From: Hedera helix
Taxonomy: Eukaryota; Streptophyta; Magnoliopsida; Apiales; Araliaceae
Assembly (NCBI GenBank): GCA_947179155.2
Contig: OX359273.1
Location: forward strand, 44,401,023 to 44,465,022
Reading direction: 5' to 3'
DNA length: 64,000 nt
Made by a program: the position numbers and the translations under genes. The notes below the pieces were generated by a model. The model saw only the letters and a program-made list of their open reading frames with translations. It ran no database searches and was not told where the DNA came from. Below are positions 25,901 through 34,510 of the stretch, one piece after another (within the stretch, counting starts at the first letter, position 1; every line of letters begins with the position of its first letter).

Positions 25901-27715
25901 GGAAAATAATAACTGTAGTTGGATAATAGTATACTGTTTCCACCCATTTTGAGTCAATATTGTATGGCCATGTGCTAATATGTGGCATTTTTTACACTTT
26001 GAAATAATTTTTTCCTTGCTCTTAAGGGTATATTCATTCACCAACATTTATCTGCAACGGTAGGGGTTAGTGTGTTTGGCCACTGCACCAAAAATGGTGT
26101 GGTGCATTTGAGCTCCTAATGCTGCGTTGCGTGTTAAATACATTGTGTGTAGAGTAAGTTGCTTATAGGCGAACAAGATTCTCAAGTGCGGGTTGGAACT
26201 CCAAACACACTTGAGGCTTATAAGCTGTTAGACAAACAAGCACTTGGGAGGCCAGACAATAGGTTGGTGTCTGAGTTGGCATATGCTAACATGTGTGTCC
26301 CTTTTACACTAAAATCATAATGCGCCATTTATTGTGCTACCCTTTGATTTCTTTTTTCCATGCTTTACTAGGCGATTTTTCACTTTTACTGCCTATCAAC
26401 TTGCATCTCATTTTGTATCTTTGTTTGGTCAGGAGCACGAGTGTTTAGTGGAAGGACCTCTAAATAATCTGAAACAGAGTATGGTTCAGTTTCAAAAGCC
26501 CAAAAAGGTAAAACACTGGGTGAATGAATTTATGTTTTGGGAGTAATATTTATTGTTTTGTTTACATTCGAGGATACAGTGACTTAATGGTTCACTTGAC
26601 ACAGATCTACAACGATCGTCGACTTTTCTTTGGCGGTGGACCTGGAATGGTGCCTAATGATAGTTTTGGGTCTGTTGCCTCTTCAAATCAAAATGCTGAT
26701 AGGAGAAGTAGCCGTTCTAGGGGTATGTTAGATATGAGATAATTGCAATTCAAAGTCACTGCAACATTAACTGCATTTGTTAAATGATTTACTAATAGTT
26801 GCAAGGTATACGGCATGGTCAATGGAAGTAATACAAGTTCAAGATAGAGCTTGCTTTTCTCTTTTCCTATCTGACTTTATTGATGGTGTGATAATTTTTA
26901 CTTTTTACTTTTTACCACAGCAGATGAAATTTAATGCTTTTATGATGCAGGTTCTTTCATGCCACCTGGCCCACCCAATGGCACACATAAACCTGGACTG
27001 CATACGGCTGGTTATCCAATGCCTCGAGTTCCCATTCCACCGTATCATGGTGGTCCTCAGCCATATGCTATTCCTACTCGTGGTGCTGTACACGGACCTG
27101 TTGGAGCTGTTCCTCATGTTCCTCAGCCAGGAAGTCGGGGTTTTGGTGCTGGGCGTGGCAATGCTGGCGCTCCCATAGGCAGTCATCTGCCACACCAACA
27201 AGGCTTGCAGCAACCAATTGGATCTAATTTCAATTTTCCTGCTTTGGAGAGTCCAAGTAGCCAGCCCTCGGTCGGTGGTCCATTATCGCAACCTGGATAT
27301 GTTTCTAATGTAAGTTGTCGTGTTCACTCCACAACCCCGTCGTCCTTTTCCCGTTTCTTTTGTCCTTCTCATCTTATCTTTTCCCGGAAGTGCTCTACAT
27401 GCATCCCACATTGACTTTTGAGAGTACTTCTATTATAATAGATGGCAGTTCAAGGACCAAGTCAAACATTTCGGGATGGTTTCTCTATTGGTGGCATGTC
27501 TCAGGTAATTGAATTTTTTGCGATGAATTTTACTGTTTTTGTAATTGATTCTTGATCTTTGTTCTTATATTTTTCACCCTTATTCAGGATTTTTTGGGTG
27601 ATGATTTCAAAAGCCAGGGGTCACATGTTCCTTATAATGTTGCCGACTTCTCTGCTCAGGTACGAGTATAATTATTGTTGCGATAGTACTGACTACTAAA
27701 TTATGTTGTTCTTTT

Positions 27716-27761
<46 letters not shown>

Positions 27762-28139
27762 TTGTTTTAAAAATCGTTAGGTAGACCTAGGCTGTGGAGC
27801 CCCGCCTGGCTGAGGTTGCCTAGGTGGTGTTTAGGCATTTCTCTAGGCAGACTAGACGTTTCCCCAAGTAGTCTCATTTTTTTATTTTTTCTACTGTATA
27901 TACATGCTATACTATACAAAGTATATAATAGATATAATGTTTTTGAATGTTACATGAAACATTACCAAAAATCTTCTAATACTTGACAAATTCATTTTAA
28001 GTATTGTAGAGCTTTAAAGTAGATGTCTGATTCTGCCTAGATGGTAGCCCGCCTAGGCGCCTAGCCAAATCGAGGTGGTAGAGGACTGCCTAACACCTAG
28101 GTGGGGATCAATTGGACCTAGGCGAGAATTTTTAGAACA

Positions 28140-28194
<55 letters not shown>

Positions 28195-29888
28195 AACCCA
28201 TCTGTGACAACCGATTGCTGAAAGTATTATTTGAGTTACCACATTTATGGTCGTTCATCATGATATCCAAGGAATGTGATTTAATTGATTTTGGACTAAT
28301 CTTTTTTGTTATTATCGTCTATCAATATTAACTCTAATATACATATACAACGAGTCTCAAATTCTGTTACAGCTCTTAAAGAAAGTCGTTTAACAAAGTT
28401 GAGTACGTTGTGTACTCAACGGAAGTCAAGGAAGAAAGAGAAAAAGTAATAGGCAATTGAAGCAATCTGGGTTTTAGATTTTATTATTTAAATAAATATT
28501 TAATAATTTAACAATTAAATATGTACTTCAACAAATTATTATTTAAATAAATATTTAATAATTTAATAATTATTATTTTCTAAAAATCTTAGTTAAATAT
28601 TTATCTTTCATTTAATTCGGATTGGTGAGAGCTCAATAAGAAACAAGCCTAGACTGGATTTGGGCTTTCACTTGAGGCCCACACTCCTGCCCGTGTCGAC
28701 ATATGGTGTTGGAATGGTTTACTTACGTATAGCACGGATAAAATTCTTCTTTTATCTTGAGCAATCCAAAACCCAATTGGGGCGAAGTCAGATCCGAGGC
28801 GTATATATAAGTAATAGTAATTTCTCCTGCCGCTATAAAGAATATCCCTACTGCTATTCCTAGCGGCAAGGTCCAAATCCAATTAAATCTCATCTCTTGG
28901 ATATCATGATGAACGGCCACAGATGTGGTTGTTGGAATATACTTCTAACAACCGGTTGCCACGGTTGGATTCCCATATATATATATATATATTTGTCAGG
29001 GTGGGATGGGATGGGGGTGTGCACTTTTCAGACACTGTTGACACTTTCTGTCCATTGCTTGCAGGCTTCTCAAAGTGGATATACTGTTGATTATGTTACA
29101 CAGGGAGCACAAGGTGGGTTTCCAGGTAGCTTTCTGAACCAGAATTCTCAAGCTGGATATTCTCGCTTTGGTTCAGGAAATGATTTCATGTCTCAGGTTT
29201 GTTCATGCTATGTCTGCAATTTTCTTCTCTTTTTTTGGTTTATACTTCATGTCTACAGTTTTCTTTATTGGATATTATATATTGAAAAAAAAAAATCCTG
29301 CAAAACATTGAACCTATATTATATACTAGTGTGTCAAAAACCCTAGCCACTAGGCTGTGGAAAATATGGCCGCTCATTCTCCGTTTATTTTTAGTCCGAC
29401 TTTTTTCAATACCTATCTCAGGACTACATGGTGCATGGTTCACAAGGCATCTTTACTCAGGTTGGATTCAATGATCCGTCACAAGATGATGCTTCACAGA
29501 GCCACTTCGGCATGGGCAATGCTAATCAACTCCAGTCTCAGGTTTCATAAAGCATGGTTTTTTTTGGTCATTCTTTGTATAATTTAGCAAGTTGGATCAG
29601 TAGGAAATGTGCACTTGGTAAAGTCCATGTTGACCTGCAGCATTAGTCACTAGCACATTTATTTAGGGGGGAGCGACAAATATTGACTTTGTTTTCTGGT
29701 AGTAATTTCCCTTTGGGATTGTTTTTAAAGTGTTCTGTTTACATTTTCTGCAGAGTTTGTTGAATCCTCTCTATTCCCAGCCCTTCACCAACTACAACAC
29801 ACAGCCAGTTAACATGCAAGCTCCACAGCAGCAACAATCCCAGCCGGGTCAGGGATCCCAAAATCAGAAACTCCACTATAATGGTTGA
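13933..29888 (+). CDS. UPF1: UPF1 (RENT1) RNA helicase of nonsense-mediated mRNA decay, 29 exons, 1,265 aa
   Basis: ATP-dependent 5'-3' RNA helicase that marks transcripts with premature stops for decay in the cytoplasm. Exons: 13933-14454, 16419-16670, 16784-16954, 17136-17186, 17460-17552, 17702-17797, 18063-18113, 18190-18308, 18943-19051, 21017-21139, 21222-21293, 21938-22009, 22111-22177, 23235-23377, 23465-23536, 23627-23755, 23933-24088, 24851-24964, 25054-25152, 25240-25317, 25589-25723, 26433-26507, 26605-26722, 26951-27309, 27442-27504, 27588-27659, 29065-29196, 29422-29541, 29754-29888. All joins keep frame and total 1,265 aa, close to the roughly 1,250 aa of Arabidopsis UPF1. The Cys/His-rich UPF2-binding domain starts at C135-C138. 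Helicase motifs: I GPPGTGKT (505-512), II DEST (651-654), III GDHCQLGP (from 676), QYRMHP (716-721), V SVDSFQGRE (840-848), VI NVALTRAR (875-882). The C-terminal tail is rich in Gly, Pro, Gln and SQ motifs. All introns are GT-AG except 25153-25239, which is GC-AG. Confidence 0.97.
14455..16418 (+). other. UPF1 intron 1 (1.96 kb)
   Basis: Starts GTAGGT after the CTG codon for L174 and ends TTTTTTGTAG. It splits the Cys/His domain coding sequence. I see no transposon termini or second gene in it; the minus-strand frames at 14515-14742 and 15649-15834 lack support. Confidence 0.8.
19117..19371. mobile_element. Stowaway-like MITE in UPF1 intron 9
   Basis: Inverted ends CTCCTTCTGTCCCGTAAAAA and TTTTTGAGGGACAGAGGGAG, about 255 bp, TA on the left. 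The right flank is TT rather than TA, so that duplication has decayed. The CTCCNTCNGTCCC consensus is typical of plant Stowaway (Tc1/mariner-type) MITEs. Confidence 0.8.
19389..20561 (-). mobile_element. Helitron (nonautonomous) in UPF1 intron 9
   Basis: Read on the minus strand it starts TCTATATAATAAAACAGAGC at 20561 and ends CGTGC/GCACGGG hairpin, TTATCC, CTAG at 19389. It lies between A and T, the Helitron target. A 5' TC, a 3' hairpin about 6-10 nt before CTRR, an A/T target and no target duplication are the diagnostic features of Helitrons. About 1.17 kb with no Rep/helicase coding, so nonautonomous. Subterminal repeats GACCGTTGGATGTTGAAG occur three times at about 20440-20525. A 159-codon minus-strand frame (19630-20109) has no recognisable domain. 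Confidence 0.8.
23790..23812 (+). repeat. Poly-G tract (23 G) in UPF1 intron 16
   Basis: Uninterrupted run of 23 G in a 177-bp intron (23756-23932), preceded by a CT-rich stretch. Length may be a sequencing or assembly estimate. Confidence 0.85.
24318..24623. mobile_element. Stowaway-like MITE in UPF1 intron 17
   Basis: Ends CTCCCTTTCTTACTTTTTAT and TATTAAAAAGGAACGGAGGG-AG, flanked by TA at 24316-24317 and 24624-24625; about 306 bp. The right half is duplicated immediately downstream. Confidence 0.8.
24520..24765 (+). repeat. Direct duplication (about 125 bp) of the right half of the intron 17 MITE
   Basis: The segment containing CCAATTTAACCAATTAGACA through AAAAAGGAACGGAGGG and TAGATTATTRGTGAATTT occurs twice in tandem (about 24520-24645 and 24646-24765) with a few substitutions and small deletions. 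Probably replication slippage or unequal exchange after MITE insertion. Confidence 0.75.
25153..25239 (+). other. Noncanonical GC-AG intron 19 of UPF1 (87 bp)
   Basis: The exon ends AAAGAAATTGAG and is followed by GCAATC; the acceptor is TTTTTACAG before GTTGCAAGTGTAGAT (VASVD). No GT donor nearby keeps the frame: the only close one, GTAGAT at 25184, shifts it. Retention would read 23 further codons to TAA at 25222-25224, so an unspliced mRNA would lose helicase motifs V and VI. Confidence 0.85.
25874..25891 (+). repeat. Poly-C tract (18 C) in UPF1 intron 21
   Basis: Run of 18 C followed by GCG. On the minus strand this is a G-run. Length may be uncertain. Confidence 0.8.
27720..27758. repeat. 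(TA)n microsatellite in UPF1 intron 26
   Basis: About 19 TA units immediately left of the MITE at 27762-28140. Confidence 0.9.
27762..28140. mobile_element. MITE with CCTAGG-rich ends in UPF1 intron 26
   Basis: Inverted ends TTGTTTTAAAAATCGTTAGG and GAATTTTTAGAACAC (inverse GTGTTCTAAAAATTC), with repeated CCTAGG / GCCTAGGCGCCTAG motifs just inside both ends. About 380 bp. The TTTTAAAAAT plus CCTAGGC signature recurs widely in plant genomes; superfamily assignment (hAT-like) is inference because the flanking (TA)n hides the target duplication. Confidence 0.65.
28142..28190. repeat. (TA)n microsatellite between two MITEs in UPF1 intron 26
   Basis: About 24 TA units separating the element ending at 28140 from the one starting at 28192. 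Confidence 0.9.
28192..28974. mobile_element. (TA)n-flanked MITE with about 105-bp inverted ends, UPF1 intron 26
   Basis: Left end GGGAACCCATCTGTGACAAC and the inverse of the right end GGGAATCCAACCGTGGCAAC stay alignable for about 105 bp, including the shared block CGTTCATCATGATATCCAAG. The element is 783 bp and lies between (TA)n at 28142-28190 and 28975-28992. Insertion into (TA)n recalls the Micron elements described in rice, but homology to them is not shown here. No transposase coding. Confidence 0.75.
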
Positions 29889-30430
29889 GATATCTTGGGA
29901 TTTAATCCGTGATGGGTTATAGCCTTTGCGTTTAGCAACTTGGTTTGTGCCGTCACGTGTGACCAACATAATCTGCTGCTCTAAGATGCATTCTGGGTTT
30001 GTGAATAATTGAGTTCAAGTTGATAACAAGCTGTTTGCGAAGTATTCCGAATTACAGGAATCACATAGATTATTCAGAACAGGACTTTGTAGAAACATGG
30101 GTGGCACACATTCAGGGAGAAAGAGGAGAATGACCCAAAATGTTCTTGAATTTTTGAACTGTTCAGAGAGAAGGTATAGTTTACTTAGAGAGCACGTGTC
30201 ATGGTTTTGTCAGAAGGGTTTGGTTATTGAGGAAGAGAAGCCCATTGCTTATTAACAGAGATATAATTTTTGTACAGCATGCAGGGGAAGTCACCTTACC
30301 TTTACTTAATTATACTTTACATAATTACTGAACAGAAATGAAGATACATTGTTAGAAGGGTTCTTCGGTCCAAGTACCGATAGTTTTATTTTTTGGGATT
30401 ACTAGGTGTGTGGATGTGTGACATTAGTGG
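29889..30430 (+). other. Probable UPF1 3' untranslated region
   Basis: Sequence after the TGA at 29886-29888 with no intron signals. The poly(A) site cannot be fixed; several A-rich near-upstream-like motifs occur at 30330-30440. Confidence 0.4.
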
Positions 30431-31290
30431 TTAATGAAATTGTGTTTGCTTTGAATTCCGTTTGTGGGAAGCTGTAAAACGTGGATTGTCTGCTTGAAAG
30501 TGTCGTGGCATCTCCTTTTTAGTTGATCCATGCTTAATTTGTTTGAAATAAACCACCTTTTCTCGCCCCCACATTGTGTGCGCTGTGAAATTAAAATTTT
30601 CCTTGAAACATTGATATGCAAATTGAAGTGATGAAAGCATCTTTGTGATTGTGGTCAGCATTGCAGTTAAATGGTTTTAGTATCCTGTTAGGTTATTGAG
30701 GTGTAGTTGAATTGTAACTGAAAATATCTGATTTTACTCGCAAAAATGTTATTGGTTGATTGCAACTTGGGATCTAAGCAGCTTTTGGCTGATAATGTTT
30801 TACTTGGCTTTTTAAAATTTTTGGTAAATAATTGTGACGAGCCGACGTAGCAGTGATTGATCTAACAGTGCTGTGAAATGAAAAAACTTACTGCCAAGCG
30901 GATGTCAAGCTAGTGTAAACGATATGAAATCTTTCTAGTGTTTGGCCAATACTTTTGAAAGTTTGCAGGTTTTAAGTTAAAAAGCCAGCTCTACATCCTT
31001 TATTACTAGTCATCAAGCTGTAGATGCACACATTTTCTTTTCCGGATGGTATAAACAAATCTGAGTAGCAATTGTCACTTAAGAATGAAACTTTGTCGGT
31101 AGACTCGCCAACTCGATAACTTCATAAGCTCACATTCTGCTAGTACGGGCGTACCCTTGTAACTTCATAAAATATTAGCCCCAACGCCACGCCATTACAT
31201 TGCAGTCGCGTAATAAAACAGGTCTGACGTGAGTACTAGGTCCACTTCACCCAACTCCCTGTCGTCACAGTAACTCATCTAATCTCCGCG
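30431..31290. other. Intergenic region downstream of UPF1
   Basis: No gene or repeat termini recognised. Sequence from about 31080 to 31300 is less AT-rich and contains several CG dinucleotides, which could mark a promoter for the weak gene candidate that follows. Confidence 0.4.
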
Positions 31291-31291
31291 A

Positions 31292-31660
31292 GTGGGACTC
31301 TCATGGACCATGTCTCCCATTTCGTTGGTCTCACGTCCCTATTCTGGCAGTTCAACGTTTTGTCAGGATGAATTGGCTCGTCCCAAGTTGAGTAGCCGTT
31401 ACGTTAAAAGGATCCTGAACCGCCAGCTTCTTCTTCGCCAAGTTGGTCCAGTACTATGTATGTTCGAGAATATTAAAATTGTGAGGAGAAACACCAGTAC
31501 GGTAGGTGAAACAACAAGGTTTATCTCGTGTGTTCTCTTCTCAGCCAAATTTGTTTTTTGTAGTTTGTTGCATATTCTGGAATTCTCTTTTGCAGATTTC
31601 TTTACATGTTACAAAGCATTTCTTTAGCAATGCATATCATCCCAAACATATATATATATA
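31292..31660 (+). CDS. Weak candidate two-exon small gene, unidentified
   Basis: A frame from ATG 31292 (or ATG 31310) to 31501 encodes about 64-70 residues with a basic, Leu-rich middle (around SRYVKRILNRQLLLRQVG). A GT donor at 31502 (ACG|GTAGGT) and a TTTTGCAG acceptor before 31596 would keep frame, adding about 22 codons to a TAA near 31658. The composition is less AT-biased than its surroundings and the splice signals are plausible. I do not recognise the product. It could be a short gene, a degenerate gene fragment or chance. Confidence 0.2.
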
Positions 31661-32031
31661 AAGAATGTTCTTTTTTTGCACCTTGTTTTTATTCACTGGG
31701 ATAAAATGATGTGAGAGCACTGCATATATGTACTCCTGGAATCATTCATTTGACTAAAATAGGCACAAAATACACATTCCGTATGTGTAGAAACTATACA
31801 ATGGAATGTAATGGGCAGACCATATAACAAAGTCCTGTCCAAGTTATTCATGGGCAACTGGAAACGACAAGGTCAAAACAATTCTATCCAACTATCCCCT
31901 AAAAAACTGGCTGCAGAAGAAAAGGTTAAACTAAATATGTCATTAAGTAATGTAATTATGTCTCTAATACAATGGCCATCAAATCCCGAGTGGGCAAACC
32001 CTAGGAGTTGGTCACAAAACACAGGAAAATC

Positions 32032-32880
32032 TTAAGGCAAACCTTCTGGTGGACTATTAAAGACTGAATCCTCGACAGTCGCTACAACTGGATCCTTCAT
32101 CTTTAGTTGCATTAGAAGAATTACAGAAAAGAACGGTAAATGAAAATAGAAAAGGAGAATATCACCACGTTGTGTTTCTAACACTCATAATTTGTTACAA
32201 CCATCATAAGAGCTCAGTGACCGCAATCAATTATTCAGGCTAGACATATTATTGAATGGTACCCCTCATCTCTGCATGTGCATCAGGTCTATATAGTAGT
32301 GTGCTAGAGGTTCATATTTTGAGTACTATAAATTTGCTTATTCCTACATGTATATATATACCTTTTAGTTTAAAGCGGCTCACTCTAGTCTATAAACTTG
32401 CTTGTTCTTTACATGGGCAAGTACATGTAGATTTCTTGTAGAAGATAATTCGCTTGATACACTCCTTAATGTATTTGTTCATTTAAACTACTCTAAAATA
32501 ACCTGTTCTTAATCGAATTATCATGGAATATTCTATATATTCTTTGCTACCTACATCGTGAGACATTCTTACTTTAGTTTTCGAGGTAGGACTCTAATGC
32601 AACATGCAAATGGGACACCGCACCACTGATGAGTGATTCCCCATGCTTAGAAGAACAATAGAAAAGTATATTATGTGTCAGGTTCCAAACTATGTGTCAT
32701 GTGTCTAACATACCACATCTTCATAATACTTGCCCTTGTAATTAAGTAACAGCTTCTCATCCTAAACAATTACCATAGCAAGGAGATTGTTGTTAAAAAA
32801 GGCAGATCCTTACCCTTGAAACTGTCTTTATGGTCAGCATAGGTGGATCCTTCTCACCAAGAGCCCACAATATCAGTATA
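32032..32880 (-). pseudogene. Exon-like segments downstream of LON2, unidentified gene or fragment
   Basis: On the minus strand, 32880-32814 follows a good acceptor (TTGTTGACAG), reads about 22 codons (includes LWALGEKDPPM and LTIKTVSR) and ends AGG|GTAAGG. It joins in frame to 32100-32032 after an AAAG acceptor, reading MKDPVVATVEDSVFNSPPEG and a stop TAA. The join and protein-like composition suggest the real last two exons of a gene. The upstream exon would have to end in phase 2; I could not find it before LON2 ends at 34511. A truncated duplicate or the tail of a small gene are both possible. Confidence 0.3.
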
Positions 32881-33504
32881 CTGTCAACAAAAACAGGGAT
32901 TAAAGCATTCAGTGAAGCCAAGAGCGTCGTGTGTGGCTTCATGGTAGAAACTTAGATAAAAATTCAGTCTACCAGTAACTTAAATTTAGCACAAATCATG
33001 GTACATAAATACAAATGAACCCTCAAGCACTACTCACTTTTAGCAGGAGAAATAATCAGGGATAGAATTTAGTAATATAGACTTTAGATTAAGAAGTATC
33101 TATCATGGATAAAAGCACAGCAAAGAAATGAAAAAATGACACTTGGTGTACCTGTTTATAACATCACTGAACACATGAATATATCATGAGGTTTTGTGCA
33201 TATAAAGAATACAGTAAGCCTTTCAAATTAGTATCCGATGTACCTCCTTCCACCCCTCTCCCCTTTAAAATATGTATATATAACCGAATAAATACAAACT
33301 TAAGGAAAAGCAAGTTATCTCATAATTTCAGGGGAAAAAATGTCCTTTTTAATTAGTAAACTTTTGACTGCTTCAATCTTTCTGAATTACTTGTCATGAT
33401 TTAAGCAAAGGTGAATGGAATAAGCCAATTTGGCTGCCTGGGCAAGACATGTGGGAAATATTACCATTTCAATTTCAACCGGTTTTTGAATATTATAATA
33501 GACG

Positions 33505-33562
33505 ATGTAAAATATAATTGTTAGAATAATGCTCCTAATAACTAATTGCTATGAATGAATTC
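33505..33562. mobile_element. Decayed end of a MITE related to 28192-28974
   Basis: TTAGAATAATGCTCCTAATA, ACTAATTGCTATGAATGAAT and TCTCATATATATA resemble the right end at about 28930-28990 (GTTGGAATATACTTCTAACA, ACCGGTTGCC, GGATTCCCATATATAT). Only this end is recognisable. Confidence 0.45.
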
Positions 33563-33639
33563 TCATATATATAAAATATGTCAACTTAACTCATCTTGCT
33601 TTTTATGGGCTATGGTGAAGAACTCGTACACAACTCAAT

Positions 33640-33770
33640 TGATCCAGTCCATCTTGACTCAAAATTTGAACTATTCTAATTTTATCATAAAATAACTGGT
33701 GAACCATTCGGTTAGCCCAGCCCAGCTCGGAATTTGAACTATTCCAATTTTATCATATAAATAAAATTAT
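33640..33770 (+). repeat. Short direct duplication AATTTGAACTATTCYAATTTTATCATA
   Basis: AATTTGAACTATTCTAATTT at about 33662 recurs as AATTTGAACTATTCCAATTT at about 33731, each followed by TATCATA. Confidence 0.7.
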
Positions 33771-34086
33771 TATTTATAAGTAGAAAACTGAAATAATTCA
33801 ATGTATACATTAAAAAATATTCTGAAATATCAAAAATAATAATTTATTTGTTGTTAATTAGACTACTGATTTCAAGTTATCTTCTAGCAATCATATGTAG
33901 TACGTAGTTAATAGTAACATCTACATATTTTCATTTTGAGAATTGTAAGACAATCTATACTATCAATGTGCGTATTTGTACAATAACTTTTCTGTTTGCC
34001 ATTAATACACGAGAAAAGGTCGCCGCCAAGCAAGCAGCTATGCCACCTACAAATACAGTTTTCCCAAGGTAAAGGATATTAAATAT

Positions 34087-34300
34087 TCTCTCCGTTCTAA
34101 ATTACATGTTCATTGTTAATTTTTTAAAGTCAATTTAAAGTATTTTCAACTTAAAATTAACATTAATTCTTTTAATTTTTACAAACTGGACTTTTTTTGG
34201 GAGAGGGGAGTTTTTATTTTTGAGTTGAAAATGTTTCCAAAATAAGTTTCAAAAATTGACTTTTAAAAGTCAATAATTTTATAATTTTAAACGGAGAAAA
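34087..34300. mobile_element. Stowaway-like MITE downstream of LON2
   Basis: Ends TTCTCTCCGTTCTAAATTAC and ATAATTTTAAACGGAGAAAA, bordered by TA. About 214 bp, noncoding. Confidence 0.65.
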
Positions 34301-34510
34301 TACAAAAAAATATTTCTCGGGGTACTATACAATGATTTGTCAATATCGACCTGTTCGATTAATTAATCATGCCAAAAGCTCCACTGCTCTTCTATTGCCT
34401 CCTCCAGCTACTGAATGACATGAAATATGCCTGCCAGGAGCGAATTGTGCTAGCCAAACCAAACAACTCGGATCACGTGAAAAATCAGGCTCATGGTTGT
34501 GTGTCGAGTG

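Noticed and set aside
28649..28920. Overlapping frames of 65-77 codons in UPF1 intron 26
   Set aside because: They lie within the (TA)n-flanked MITE and its inverted end, with no protein similarity recognised.
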